A stretch of DNA of 60,000 nucleotides from Tubiluchus corallicola (lineage: Eukaryota > Priapulida > Priapulimorpha > Priapulimorphida > Tubiluchidae): contig JAQGDQ010000014.1 in NCBI GenBank assembly GCA_030141605.1, positions 1,263,001 to 1,323,000 of the forward strand, read 5' to 3'. A program made the translations under genes and the position numbers. The notes under the pieces were generated by a model, which was not told where the DNA came from, did no database searches, and saw only the letters and a list, made by a program, of their open reading frames with translations. Below, piece after piece: positions 45,595 through 57,842 of this stretch; position 1 is the stretch's first letter, and each line of letters opens with the position of its first letter.

Positions 45595-48500
45595 TGACGC
45601 AAATGTCACATAATGACTTTATTCACATAAGTTCACAAAATTACGTTTAAAATTCGCGCTTGCTTGTGTTGCCATTGAGCGAACATTCGGCCGCGCCCTT
45701 GGCGAGAGAATTGCCTGGTCACGTGAGCAACCTTAGAGTGACGTACCAGACAGTGCAGAGCCGTAGTGATCATTTGTTGTTCAATACCAGCTTACTGTAG
45801 TTTAAATGCCAAGACAGGCTTAGACAGCTATTTAAAATTGCTTACAGTGTTTAGAAACTTTGTTTTTTATTTAATAATTAGATTCTGGATCGAGTGCTGC
45901 TTTCAAACGTAGTAATAGGGCTCAGGCATCTGGAAATGAATGCTAGATTACTGCTAGACTGCAGTAACTGGCTATCGCATTCTAGCCTCAATTAAATTTT
46001 ATAGACAATAGAGTTAGTCTGTGAAGATACTATAGGTACTTCTAATTAGTTATGCTTATGCATTTAAATGAGTGTAATTATATGTAGTAAACTTATATAT
46101 AGTATTATTATTAGAATAATTGCTCAAGTAGGATAATTTTCTAAGTTGAAATGTTTGTCGTGCTTCCAGTAATTTTGTATTTGATCAATGTCAGTCCCAA
46201 CTGCACATTATACAATGTATATAACTATATATCACTTCATAAAGTCAGCTATGAAAACCATTTATGACAATGTTCTTCAACTTTGTTATCTATTTGTTGT
46301 AGTACTGTACAATGCTTTTTGATGGTTTATTACTGTTGCAAAGCTAAATCTGCAAATTGAACCATCAATAAGCCCAAGTTTTTACTTTTTTGGCTTGTAG
46401 ACAATTAACTCATTAAATTACTAATTTTTGTGTATACCACATTTATACTGTGCTTTTTATGACCCATTCGTTCTGTTGTAAAACCTGCGTTGAGCTGCAT
46501 TTATGCAAAATAAGTAAAGTAAATAAATAGATAAGTGCTTGAAATACGAGAGCGCTCTCCTCAGACTTGTCATTAACAGAGAAAAACGCAATGCCGTTTA
46601 TAGTTTGAAAAATTATAATATGCTACAGAATACATATTATAATCTTTGAGACTATAAAGGGTATTACGTTTTTTCTGTTAAATAGATAAGTGGTACATTT
46701 CTAACTAGGATTGCTATAATAGCCTTTTGTGTAATACATGTCTGCCACAACACACAACAAAATGAATGTTGTAATGTCTAACTAGCTGCAAAGTCTAAAT
46801 AAATTTTAGTATAATAATTATTACAAGTGGAATTAGCTATGCTGATTTTAATATAAAATGTGTGACAAAACATCCACAGGGGAACTGTATGATGGCTATA
46901 ATTCTATGTTAAGATTTTTACTCTGCTAAGGCAATTTTCAAAAAAATGCAAGACCGTTTTCACTAGTCTCTCTCCCGTCATTCTCGGTTTTAGGGTTTCT
47001 GATGATTTCTTTGAGAAAACATTAATCTAGCTTAAACGAAATTCTGATTTGAATAGTCACTTCATAAAACTTACTGTGTTACAAAATGGGCTTGTAAGCA
47101 GTTATTAAAACAGCCTGACTACTATAAAAGAGCTCCGTGAATTAAATTCACAATTTGTAGTCACAATTTATCACATTAACGGTTAGGAAAAATATTAATT
47201 TTTAAAATTAATATAACTTACATAGGTTTATAATCTATTTCTCTGTTGTTAAATGAGCAAAATGAGAACAATTAAACTGTTGCTTCATACTCAAGAAATC
47301 TTAACCACAGTGCCTAAAAATATATAAATATTTAACATTAAGTAAAATTATTACGTTGTAATCTCTGCATCATTACACGAACTTTAGAGACTTCATACAT
47401 TGTTGTCAAGGCTGAAAAATTATACTTCGTTATTATATCACGCTCAAGCTGCTAGCAGCACACTTGTTTGATGTTCAGTGCATTTAGAAATTCATGAATT
47501 CTAGCAGAATGCAATCTCGTAGTCTACAGTGTATCGAGTCTGTCTCTACAACAACCACAGGCTAGCACTTTTGGAATTAGTTTGTTTGTCGACGATGTTC
47601 TCAATACTGCCACAAAAGTTAAAACAAAATCCAGCCAATTTCACACGTTCGTTGAAATAATATTATTTTTCCGGTATACACTTAGAATATCCACGATATG
47701 GCGGAAAAATAATCGTTTTTCTCTCACAAACTCGACGAAGTTCGACTAATGAAGGCGTGAATTCAATAATTTTATCACAATTTGGTTTGCTGTCGGAGGC
47801 AAGGTCAGGTACAGGTACCGCAAATTGCCTGTGACGTGCTGCCCTATTTCGCGGTTTTCCGCCGCGGGAGAGGCGCAGTCAGCACTCCTTGGCTTTTCCC
47901 GTGGGATACAAATAAGTTGATTACGCATTAATTAAGTAACGCAGCGCTAAAATTTTTCAAAATTACTGTCGAGTAAGTCAGTTATAAAATAAGTTTAGGT
48001 TGATTTTCGCGCTGTTCCTTCTTTAACAACACTTTCACGTTTATTTCGGGTCTAGAACTTTAAGCACCAGCGCTCCCGCCTTTCTCAATTAACAAATTCT
48101 AAAACAGATAAAAATACCAAAGTTCCCGACAAGGGGAGGCTGCTGGAAAAGCTCACACAAAGATTTGAAAACTTGGACTTCTAAAATGTCAATTTTATTA
48201 GAATTTTCACCAAACCATGTATTTCTATTGGTAATGTAGCTTCTATCTTCAAACATTATTTCAGTCACTATTAATTACTAATCTATACTACACACCACCA
48301 AGCACACATGGAGTTAAGAGATTTAATACTGTAATGATTAACAAGATAATTTTATCTTATGCTAGATACTATTCATCAAAATTTCGTATAACTACACAAA
48401 AAAGGAGCCCTTGATTTTGTTCAGCTCACTGTTTCTATCAGTTTGCTAGGACACAGCTTGAAAATGATCTTTCTGCTAAGTATCTCACCCGTCTAAGCAC

Positions 48501-49150
48501 TTCTTAAATCTGATGTTACTTAAGTGCCACAGCTAAGTAGATTCAACGCAACTTTGATAGTAGAAGATATCGTACAAAAGGCTACACTGCATATGTGCAC
48601 CAAGTGTCCTCTTACTGGGGTCAATTTGCTGACTTATCTCAAAAAATTGCAAGAAAATGTTTTTTGGAGCTTTCTTGTAGTACTTGGTACAAAGAATAAG
48701 ATATCCAAAATAGGCCAACATTGATGTTAATTCAGCATGGAACTATATAAATGACATTTATAAAGATGTTAAAAAATGTGCAGGACTATCGAGTTCTAAA
48801 CCCCACTCACAGGAACCACAAAATAGGCCCAACTGCAAACCGCATTAAAATTTTGTTTGTAAAAGTTTTGTATTTTTTGTAATATATAACACCTATTCGG
48901 ACCAGACCTTTCTGTATCAAAGTATGCAGTCTGCATTCCGTTTCAAATCACGGCATGCAAATTAGGCTTGCCATTTATTACACGCGTGTTATACGTGTGC
49001 ATACGTCATTGTTTGAAGACACGCGTTAAGTAATTATGATTTATGCATACTTCGAGTTACTTACTACAATTTTATTTGAGCTGTAGTTCAAACGTAATGA
49101 ATAACACACCTACAACTAACATGAAATCATTGCTGAAATAAGTACTACAA
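45595..49150. other. Intergenic, no supported gene
   Basis: AT-rich with short frames only. A patch near 47,780-47,910 has more G, C and CpG (GCGGTTTTCCGCCGCGGG), as in some promoters, but no exon with good borders follows on either strand. Confidence 0.4.
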
Positions 49151-49162
49151 AATGTCTCTGAA

Positions 49163-49350
49163 TTGCTCACGTTATTCTTCTCTCTTCTTCTTTCACTGCT
49201 TCAGGCTTTTTTTCTTTTTTATCTCTCTTTAATCCACTTCCATCTTTCTCTCTTCCTCACCTCTCCCTCTCTTTCTCTTTTTCTCTGCGTTTCTTTTTTC
49301 CGTTCTCTATCTCTTCCCTCTCTCTCCTCATTTTTCTCTGCCTCAGATGG
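49163..49350 (+). repeat. Polypyrimidine tract
   Basis: About 190 bp, almost all C and T on the plus strand (TTCTCTC, CTCTTCC, TTTCTC phrases), ending in a CTCAG. It can mimic a splice acceptor and could form triplex DNA. The frame read through it is Ser/Leu/Phe-rich simply from composition. Confidence 0.85.
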
Positions 49351-49423
49351 GGTCTTGAAAAATGATTATTATGAAGGGATACGTGACATTGGGGCACGAC
49401 CATATGTGCGCGGGCTTATTTGA

Positions 49424-50828
49424 GCACCGGAACACCTTGACATGAGAAATCTGGGCACCAATAAAATTATGTGGTTTGCACTTAATTTTTTGGCCTTTGT
49501 TTATCTCTCAAAATGTTTTTAAAGCTAGTGCATCATAAAATAATAAATAACCGAATATGTGAGTCACAACATGAGTACAACTAGTGCAGCAATTCAGATA
49601 GTGATATACCACAATATTATATTTACGGAGTACTTGTTATGCTCTAGAAGAAACCGATGTAAATTGCGATGTTCAGTTATTTGCATTTACTAGCTACCAA
49701 TTCCCAAACCCACCAAATCAACTTACTGGTTAATGTGCGAATGATCATCAATGTTAACATTAGCATCTTATGCTTATTACATGATAATTTAGGGTTCAGC
49801 AGCAGTGTTTTTACGCACGCTAGATTAGTAGTTATAGCTCTTTTTACCTTAAATCCGCGATCGTACTCACGATTTTATTTGCTTACAAAAACTTTACTTG
49901 TTTGTGAGTTTATTTGGCACTACGGGAGTAGCAAGAAATATAACGACGAGTACTTGCGTGATCGAGTCACCGCGGTATAGTAGTAGCGCAGTAAGCAGTG
50001 TTTTCCTGCGCCCAGTCGGTTGCCCCAAATGTCTTGTCCCTCGTTATGAACGACTAGGATTGCACATAATGACAGGAATTTATGCTGCTGTACCGTGTGA
50101 CGTTTTACGGCATCTTGGTCATATTTTATATAACTTTATTGGCCGTGCAGATATGAAATTTAATGTTGTTAAACTTTGAAATCAATAATTCCCATTTTTT
50201 AAATTCTACAAACCAAGGAGTGGTTGATAGTTCGTCTATTTTTGTTTTCAACCACAGGTATGCGGACGCATCAATAGTTTAAACAGATTAACATTAATGG
50301 CTGACTGGCTGAGCAAAGGGAGCATATAAACTACACTTTTAAAATCAGAAAATTTATTTTTCTCTGCGAAATTAGACATCGTAGAAAATTTTTTGGTACG
50401 CACGCATGTTTTCTCCTTTTTTTATTTTGCCCAATACTCGTTCTGTTTCATCTGAGTCTGTGAACAAACATTTAAAAAAAATCAATCAACTAGCAACGCT
50501 GCTGGAATTTCAGTTTTAATTTCAGAAGTTGCTACTTCCAAACAAAATTAGAGTGAAAATTCCACCGGCATTATACCCAGCACGTCTATACTTATAGATT
50601 TTGTAACTGGGTTGCAACTTAGCAAATCTATAGTTTGCACGTTGTAACCTTGATGAGTATCAGAATGTGCAACAGCGTACGCACTAATGAGAAAAGGAAA
50701 ACATCTTACTTTTTTCTACTAAAAATTTGAGAAAAATTAGTTTATGTAAAATTGTTTGTTCCTTTGTCAGTAGTGTGCAGAGGACCACGTCCGTCAGTTC
50801 GCGAAATTTTCCAGCTCTGCTTGACTAT
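49424..50828. other. Intergenic, no supported gene
   Basis: Plus frames at 49,669-49,980 and 49,898-50,179 overlap each other and show no domain. No repeat ends noticed. Confidence 0.4.
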
Positions 50829-51910
50829 TTATATATATATATATATATAATAATCTTTATTTGCCAATAAAAACATTGATAATCACTGACAAAAACTTTA
50901 CAGAGATAATCAATCAGTGTTAGTTAATAAAAACATACACTGCTGAAGGCAAATGCGTCAGTGCAATCTAAACTACTGTGCAGTAATGGCGAATAAAATC
51001 AAACATATTTACAACTATACACAAAATAATAATAAAAAAAAAACTATGATTTAATTAATATGGCCGTGGGTATATGAATTCTGAATTAGTGTGTATGTTG
51101 TCGTACTGGTGTGATGGTATTTCATATCTGGTTAATATTAGTGATTTTAATTTTGTTTTAAATGCTGATAGGGACTTGATTTGTTTAACCTGTAATGGTA
51201 AAGAATTCCAAAATAAAATTGCTTGTTTGATTACAGAGTTCGTTCCATAGTGGGTATTTGTCCTAATTTGTTTTAGATTGCTTCTTCTGGAATTAACGAT
51301 AGGATTTGGAAAAAAGGTAAATCTGTTATTCTGGAATGGTTTGCTGATGTTGTTAATGTATTTAAATATAAAAAGCAGAGTAAAATATTCTTTGTGTGCT
51401 TCAATGATTGGGAATTTTAAAGTTTTTCTTGGGTTAGTTGTTGAAGCTTTGAATTTTTGTCTACCTGCCTTATGTTTGTATGAGTACCCAGCTATCAATC
51501 TCAACGCATAGTTTTGAAGGAGATTTAATTTTAAGTAATTTTCTCTTTTGGTTTTTTGAAGTAGCGTACATCCATATAAGAAGTGTGGTAGAACTAAAGT
51601 TTTATATATTAGTGTTTTAGTTTCCTTTGTTAGTTGCCCTTTAACTTGTCGGAGATATGATGCGCTAGATGCCATTTTTGTGTATATGTTATTAAAGTGT
51701 TCATCCCATGAAAGATTATTGTCTACCTGCATGCCCAGGAATTTAACATTGTTAGTTTGTTTGATTACAGCATTATCAAATTTGGTTTGATTACAGCATT
51801 ATCAAATTTGGTTTGGTTGCTAGGGTAATCTGCCTTGGCTGTAAGTCTAGTATTACTTAATTGCTTGATTTGTCTATTTGTTCGACAATTCTCTCATCTC
51901 TTTCCATAAA
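50829..51910 (-). mobile_element. 5'-truncated LINE with intact C-terminal frame
   Basis: The minus strand holds an unbroken 225-codon frame (51,055-51,732) covering the region after the RT catalytic motif: VKFLGMQVDNNLSWDEHFNN, RQVKGQLTKETKTLIYKTLV, a KLNLLQNYALRLIAGYSY block and WNSLPLQVKQIKSLSAFK near the end. Its 3' tail has AATAAA (about 50,860) followed by a TA-repeat end at 50,829-50,848 instead of a poly-A run. Upstream the frame is broken by a 26-bp tandem duplication. It is the best-preserved LINE in the window, but no RT core is present. Confidence 0.85.
51759..51810 (-). repeat. 26-bp tandem duplication in the LINE
   Basis: GTTTGATTACAGCATTATCA + AATTTG occurs twice in a row. Removing one copy restores the reading frame (AKADYPSNQTKFDNAVIKQ joined to TNNVKFLG), so the duplication frameshifted the element. 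Confidence 0.9.
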
Positions 51911-53258
51911 TCTTCCGTACACAAAATTTAGCCAAGCAAGCAAAACAACAAAATAAGCCGGTCGGCTGATAGCAGTTCGACAGCTGGAACGGCTCGGCTC
52001 GGCCCGGGAATAAGTGATGACATGATAATAGCGGTCCTACTATAAAATTCTAAATTCTGGCTCCGACAATTTTTAGATAATCATATTCACTAACAGTAGG
52101 AGTTTTGGAGAAGAGAGATTATGAAGCCACAAAAGAATCGACTTTGTGGTTATTGCTACACAACCGTGGTCATCATGGTAATCAACTTTTTGCCACTCAG
52201 TCACCCATCTGCAGTGTAAATTTGATTAGAATCGGACCAGCTATCTCCAAGAAGCAACATGCACACGACAAATGAAATTAAGAATAGCGGTCGACTGGAT
52301 CAGCCAAGTCAATGAACAGTTTCTTAGCTCAACCAGGAACGCTACCCGCCACATTAGCGCTATAAATTAACAATAGAAAGACTTGTTATATATGTTACAC
52401 TGTTATACAAGCAAACTATGTGCATATTCGTCTGTTGTTACACACAATTAACAGAAAGAAACAAAAAACAGTATATCTTGTAATAATTTTTAATGATTTA
52501 TTAATTACCACCAATATATATGTACTATAATATCAATTAATTAGGATTACCTAATCATTTATCTATGTTATTCTGTACTCTAACTTAATAACTTGACTAC
52601 AAACAAAGCAACAAACTAAATCAAAAACACTCACCATATGATCTCCATATAGCATTTGCCTCGGTAATTGTAAAAGGTGCCACTATCTAAAATTCTAACA
52701 CTAAATGAACAAAATGAACATTGTTTACTGAAACCTTGATTTTGAAATGACCAATTTTTAATAGTTTAAACATAATATAACAGAACATATCTTAACAGAA
52801 TATTTTACATTGTTTGTAAATACAAATTTCAAAGCAAGCAGATAGTTTTAGCACAACATTTCAGTAATCATATACCAAGAGATCAGGTATAGGTGTAAAT
52901 ACTTGGCCAAATGACAATATTCTTCTAGCAGAAATGTACCCTCATTCAACAATTATTAGAGTAACAAAAAATAAAACAAAACCTAATCTAACAACAGATT
53001 GCATAAAATTAAGTTAATAAACACAACTATTGTATTCCGCGTGTGAAGGATTATTTACAACCTAGTTTTAATGATAAATTAAAAGCTCAACCATTAATAA
53101 TTGTGATTCATCTCAAGCAATTACTTTCTTAATTTCTAGTTGAAATTCTGAAGTGAACAATCAACAAAAAATCGCAAATAAACAAAACATTTTTGTGTGT
53201 CTTTATGAAAACTACGGCAATTCAAACTTGCACAGATTTTATCTTTGGTATGAATCAT
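51911..53258. other. Intergenic, no supported gene
   Basis: AT-rich with scattered short frames. A small CG-rich patch near 51,960-52,010 (GGCTCGGCTCGGCCCGGG) has no gene attached. Confidence 0.4.
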
Positions 53259-53856
53259 TAGTGGCGTAGCAAGTGGTTGAGGCGCCCACCCTTTTCATGT
53301 TTTCATCATTTGTTTTCTGGGTGAAGCCACAAATTGTGCACGTTTTTGCGTCTTTGAGCCCCACTTTCCTTTTTCGGCATGATGATAAAGCTAAACGAAT
53401 TTTTCAAGAATCACCCTGCGTTTGCTTTGCGGTACTGCAGCAGAATAACTCTTTTCTATGCACTGGTCGAGTTGATTGTAATAGGAGTCGATAAACATTC
53501 AGTTTCAACATTATAACATGCAAATATTATGAAAGATACTACAGCTGTTCACAATAATACAATCGGCATTTAGAGAAACGCCACTGTTTCTCCCAAAATT
53601 ATCGATCTGCTACGCCACATGACACCATGCACACACCATTAAATAACAACATTAGCTTTTTCTCTAGACTATATCTACTAATTAAGTTAGCAACGATGAT
53701 TTCTGATTAGGTATCTCGGCAGTAATTTGAAAATTTTTGTTAATTGCTAATGTCGTATAATCAACGTTCAACTCTAGAATAATTTTGCGCCCTTTCACTC
53801 TTGTGCCCGGAGACGACTGCGCCCTGTCGCCCCCCCTCCCCCGTGCTACGCCTCTG
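53259..53856. mobile_element. hAT-like non-autonomous element (GGCGTAGC ends)
   Basis: The left end reads TAGTGGCGTAGC and the right end is the complement of CAGAGGCGTAGC. Flanks TGAATCAT (53,251-53,258) and TGATTCAT (53,857-53,864) match at 7 of 8 positions. A further GCTACGCCAC at 53,609-53,618 is a perfect inverted match to the left end, so a shorter element or an internal duplication may be nested. C-rich tract near 53,830. No transposase. Confidence 0.7.
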
Positions 53857-54640
53857 TGATTCATTTGCAAATGTTGGCATCAAAATAACTGTAACTTAAT
53901 TTTAAAAGTAGGTAAATAAGTAAATCCTGAGATGAAGCTCATACAACTACAACTTTCATGTTATTTTGCTTCCAGACATTATGCCTAGTAACTCCTTATA
54001 AAAGATAAACAAAAACTGATGGTAGATAACTTTTCAAAATCTAATTTCACTGGTCAGAAATGGTTTCTCGGGGGAATAGCAATTTTCAAATAACAGTCTC
54101 AATTGTTCGTTCTCAAGCTACTTTAAGAATACCTTACTATTTTGCAATTTAGTAATCAATATATTTACTAAATAAAAAATATTGCATTCTTAGAGCTATA
54201 TGCAATAATTTGAAATAACTGAACTTATGCTTGTCAATACTTTCACAATTTCCAGCACATAATTATTTTGATCTACTTATATCCATGTTACAAAAACAAT
54301 TAATTCATAGTTAATCAACATAATTATGATTTTGATATGTTATGTGGCATGATACATGAACAACTACTGTAGTAAATCTCTACACTGAAGAAGTTAGCAA
54401 TTAATAACACAATTTTGGCAAACTGCCTTATCATTCTCATTTTTCCTCTATAAATATGCCATATAAATAATTAGAATATAACAATAATTATTCTTTGCAC
54501 TTGATAATGATACCAAATACGATTTACACCGTTACTGAATTTTTAAAATATACTCTAAAATATATTACTATTTTTTCTCTTAGTAAACGATTTGCACAAA
54601 TGCCAAGAAATAATCATTGATAATTTGGCACAAACTTATA

Positions 54641-54716
54641 AATATATATATATATATATGCATGTATTTATGTATGTATGTATATTATATATATATGTAG
54701 ATATACATAATGTGTA
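54641..54716. repeat. AT/TGTA microsatellite cluster
   Basis: A TA run, then TGTA units, then another AT run. Confidence 0.9.
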
Positions 54717-57130
54717 TACACTTTTATAATTATACGTCTTTATAATTATACATCTCCATACAATCTTTTTCATCTAAACAATCATCATTAATTGTATGCA
54801 AAATACTTGTATGCCACACAAAAAGTAAGAACTAAGTGACCAGTCTAAATCATGAGATTATATGCTAGCACTAATCAGTTTACCAGCAGTGCATATGTGC
54901 ACTCATAAGAAATATTTGAAAAATGGTAGAAAATATCAACAGTAAAGCAATCACTTCTGTGAGAACTCACTGCCACTTTGGTAATTATCTTACAACAATC
55001 CTATCTATTTTGCTCCACTTGATCACAAAATTCAAAATATCTTGGTACACATGGTGGAATTTTGACAACATCGGCTTTACATTTTAGAGATTTAGTGTTG
55101 AACCTAACGAAATTGTTGGCATAATGGAAAAAATGATGATTGAACTGAACTAAGAACAACAACACATGGTCACTCGCACAACAACAGACTGACAGCCAAT
55201 TACTTCACAAATAAAATGTGGATGGACAGACAGACAAAAGCACAGTTAACCAGATGCTACAAAAACAAACATGCAACATGATTGCAAAAGCTTTACAACT
55301 TTCTTGCTACAACAAGAGATAATATAGTTTCCCTCATAAACATTTCAGTAGAATTCAGAAAGTACAAAAATGTCACACACTATAGAAAAAGGTAAGACTA
55401 TTTGATGAGCATGGCAGCAAAATTTCTTGTTAGGTAGTACATCACATAGTGATGTAAATTGGCAAATGTATGTGTATGTACCACTTCAATGAAAAAACAT
55501 TTGCTATGCATTTGTATGCAATGTCAGGAAAAACAAAGCCTAATAAAATGCGTTATATCTACACAAGTTCCATTTTCTATTGGCAAAGAAGATGTTAAAT
55601 GACAGAAGTGAGTGTGCAACATAGTAGAAGAACTTCCAGATGTAACTGAGATCATACAATTGTTATTACATTGATAGAAATAGACGGCGCACCGTGCAAC
55701 GGAACGTTCCTCTGCGACCAGATGCAGGCAGTAGACAACGATGCAGGGCACTGGTTAGACGAACGGCACAGCAATGCTAGCAACTATGACACCTAGAGAG
55801 AACGCAGGGAAACATAGCCGTTAGCACAGAAAACCGACACCCATGTCAAGTATAGACACTACTAGTATTCACAAACTGTACTCAAATCTGAGCTGCCAAT
55901 TTGTTTATGAGTGGACCACTGTTGCTGCATGCACCGTGTTTTAATTTTCGCACCAGACCAAAAATTCAGTTTGGTAGACAATTTCTTTTTATTTTTTCTT
56001 CTAGTTCATCAAAGCAAAACTTTGACTTTGGAAACAAGTGAACAAATCATCAGTTTTAAACATGGTTTCAGGACAGATTTTCAGCACTCCTGGGCAAGAA
56101 TAGTTTGCAAATTTTTAAAGTACTGGTAACATCACTATAGATTTAGTCCAGAAAATTGCAACAAAAATCAAATAATTAAAAATTAAGTAATTACTTGAAA
56201 CAGAAAAATAACAGGTAAAAAGTATTTTGTTTTGAATTTGGTGCTAATTAAAACATGCAGCAAGTAATGGCAGACAGAATTCAAAGAACAACATATTACA
56301 AAACAGAATATAAAGCTTAACCAGAAAAGAGACAAAGAATGTAACTCAAAAAGCACAGCACGATTACTGTGAACAACATTTGTCATTGGACTAAAAGCCA
56401 GTGAAGCTGACACGCTTCTAACAAAAGTGCATAAACAAGACTGTGTGAAACAGAATTAAGGGACAAAATGTAGTGCAAAAAATACAACATAAAATGAAGC
56501 TACACCTAGCTAGTTGGCTGGCTTAACCAAAGAAATGGCAGCCTTCCACTGCCAAAATGACCAACTGTTTGAATGACAGCAACACAGAAAACAACTGATG
56601 ATTCTAGTAAAATATTTGATAGCAGATTAAGATGTTTAACCAAAAGAGAACAAATTTGTGGTTCAGGATGCTTGATAAAAGTAAGATATCTTGATCAACT
56701 ATAGTGTGACAAGCTTTGATTACTATTCTTTTTGGCAAGGTCTGCCATAGTTAAACCAACAAATCATGCAAGCATGGTGTTGCTTTAACACAACAGTGTC
56801 AGTAACAAACAAAAACTAAATGTAATTAATAATCCAAATTTCAAAAGCCACATCAATGCCTACCTGTCTAAGTGGCCGTGCCCAGCTGACATGTGCTTTG
56901 TACTTACCCGTAATTTATTATTGCCTAAAAATTTTCATTCTAATAAATAACATTCATGTGCAGTAACACACACTAAGAACTGCATGATGACTTGCTCTTA
57001 GCTATGTACAAACTATGAAACTACAAACTGATTAAGAAAGTTTGTATAAAAACTGGTTTGACCACAGTGTTTAAGTGTTCTTAATTTGATCACGTGTTTT
57101 TCATGCATATGTTACATGAATAAGTGTCAA

Positions 57131-57283
57131 CATTGTGTGTGCAGGGCTAGTAAATGCAACAAACTGCAGTAATTATACCTGCATTGTGTGAGCAGGGCTA
57201 GCTAATGCAGCAAACTGCAGTAATTATAACTGCATTGTGTAAGCAGGGCTAGTTAATACAGCAAACTGCAGTAAGGATACCTG
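57131..57283. repeat. 51-bp unit repeated three times
   Basis: Units start at 57,131, 57,182 and 57,233 with CATTGTGTG-like starts, a GCAGGGCTAG core and AAACTGCAGTAATTAT-like ends. They differ by several substitutions. They lie 3' of the CELF coding region. Confidence 0.93.
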
Positions 57284-57714
57284 CAATTACTTCAGCAATC
57301 CTGTCATCAAGTTAATTTAAGTGTAACGCAGAAGTGATAAATAAATATAATTGACAAAGTCATGGCACTAACTATTCTGACTGAAAGCAACTACAAGAGG
57401 CTATTTTTCAATTGATTTTGGTAAAGTTGATAGAAAAATGTCAAATGACAATAAATCCAAAAAACAAAAATTTTTTAATGAAAAACAAATGCAATAAAAA
57501 TTTAAAATCATATATATATAAATAAAAAACGATAACTGATTTGTTGCACGAACTGGAATGCATGAATAGCCATCATTGAAATATAAGCAGTTTTACTGAA
57601 TATTAACTTCAAGCCGGTACAGGAGTCATAAACTTACCTGAACTGTAACTGTGAAGCCACTTTCAAAGCTAGCCTACTGCCTTTAATGAAAAGTTCATTG
57701 TTCACATACCTTTA

Positions 57715-57842
57715 TTAATATGGTTTTCCGGATTCCTTTGATCGCTTTAGCTGCACTTTGAGTCGTTTCATTCCAATCTGGAATCCATTCATGGCTTGGA
57801 TGGCTGCTTGGGCTGATACAGGATTATCGTAACTTATAAAAC
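57715..57842 (-). CDS. CELF terminal coding exon
   Basis: Encodes [20 protein letters not shown] through [17 protein letters not shown] and TAA. It holds the RNP1 side and last strand of RRM3. Acceptor TGTATGCTACAG. Confidence 0.96.

Larger units (their letters stand above)
53865..57714 (-). other. Downstream of CELF: possible 3' UTR or intron
   Basis: No coding exon recognised. Five bases after the CELF stop there is a strong donor (TAATAAAG|GTATGTG at 57,710/57,709), so a 3' UTR intron is possible. A candidate acceptor, TTCTCTCTAG, lies at 55,793. Without transcripts the extent of the UTR is unknown. Confidence 0.35.

Noticed and set aside
45421-45609. 62-codon minus frame at 45.4-45.6 kb
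   Set aside because: It lies almost wholly inside the hAT MITE and crosses its terminal repeat.
49163-49423. 86-codon Ser/Leu/Phe-rich frame
   Set aside because: A composition effect of the polypyrimidine tract.
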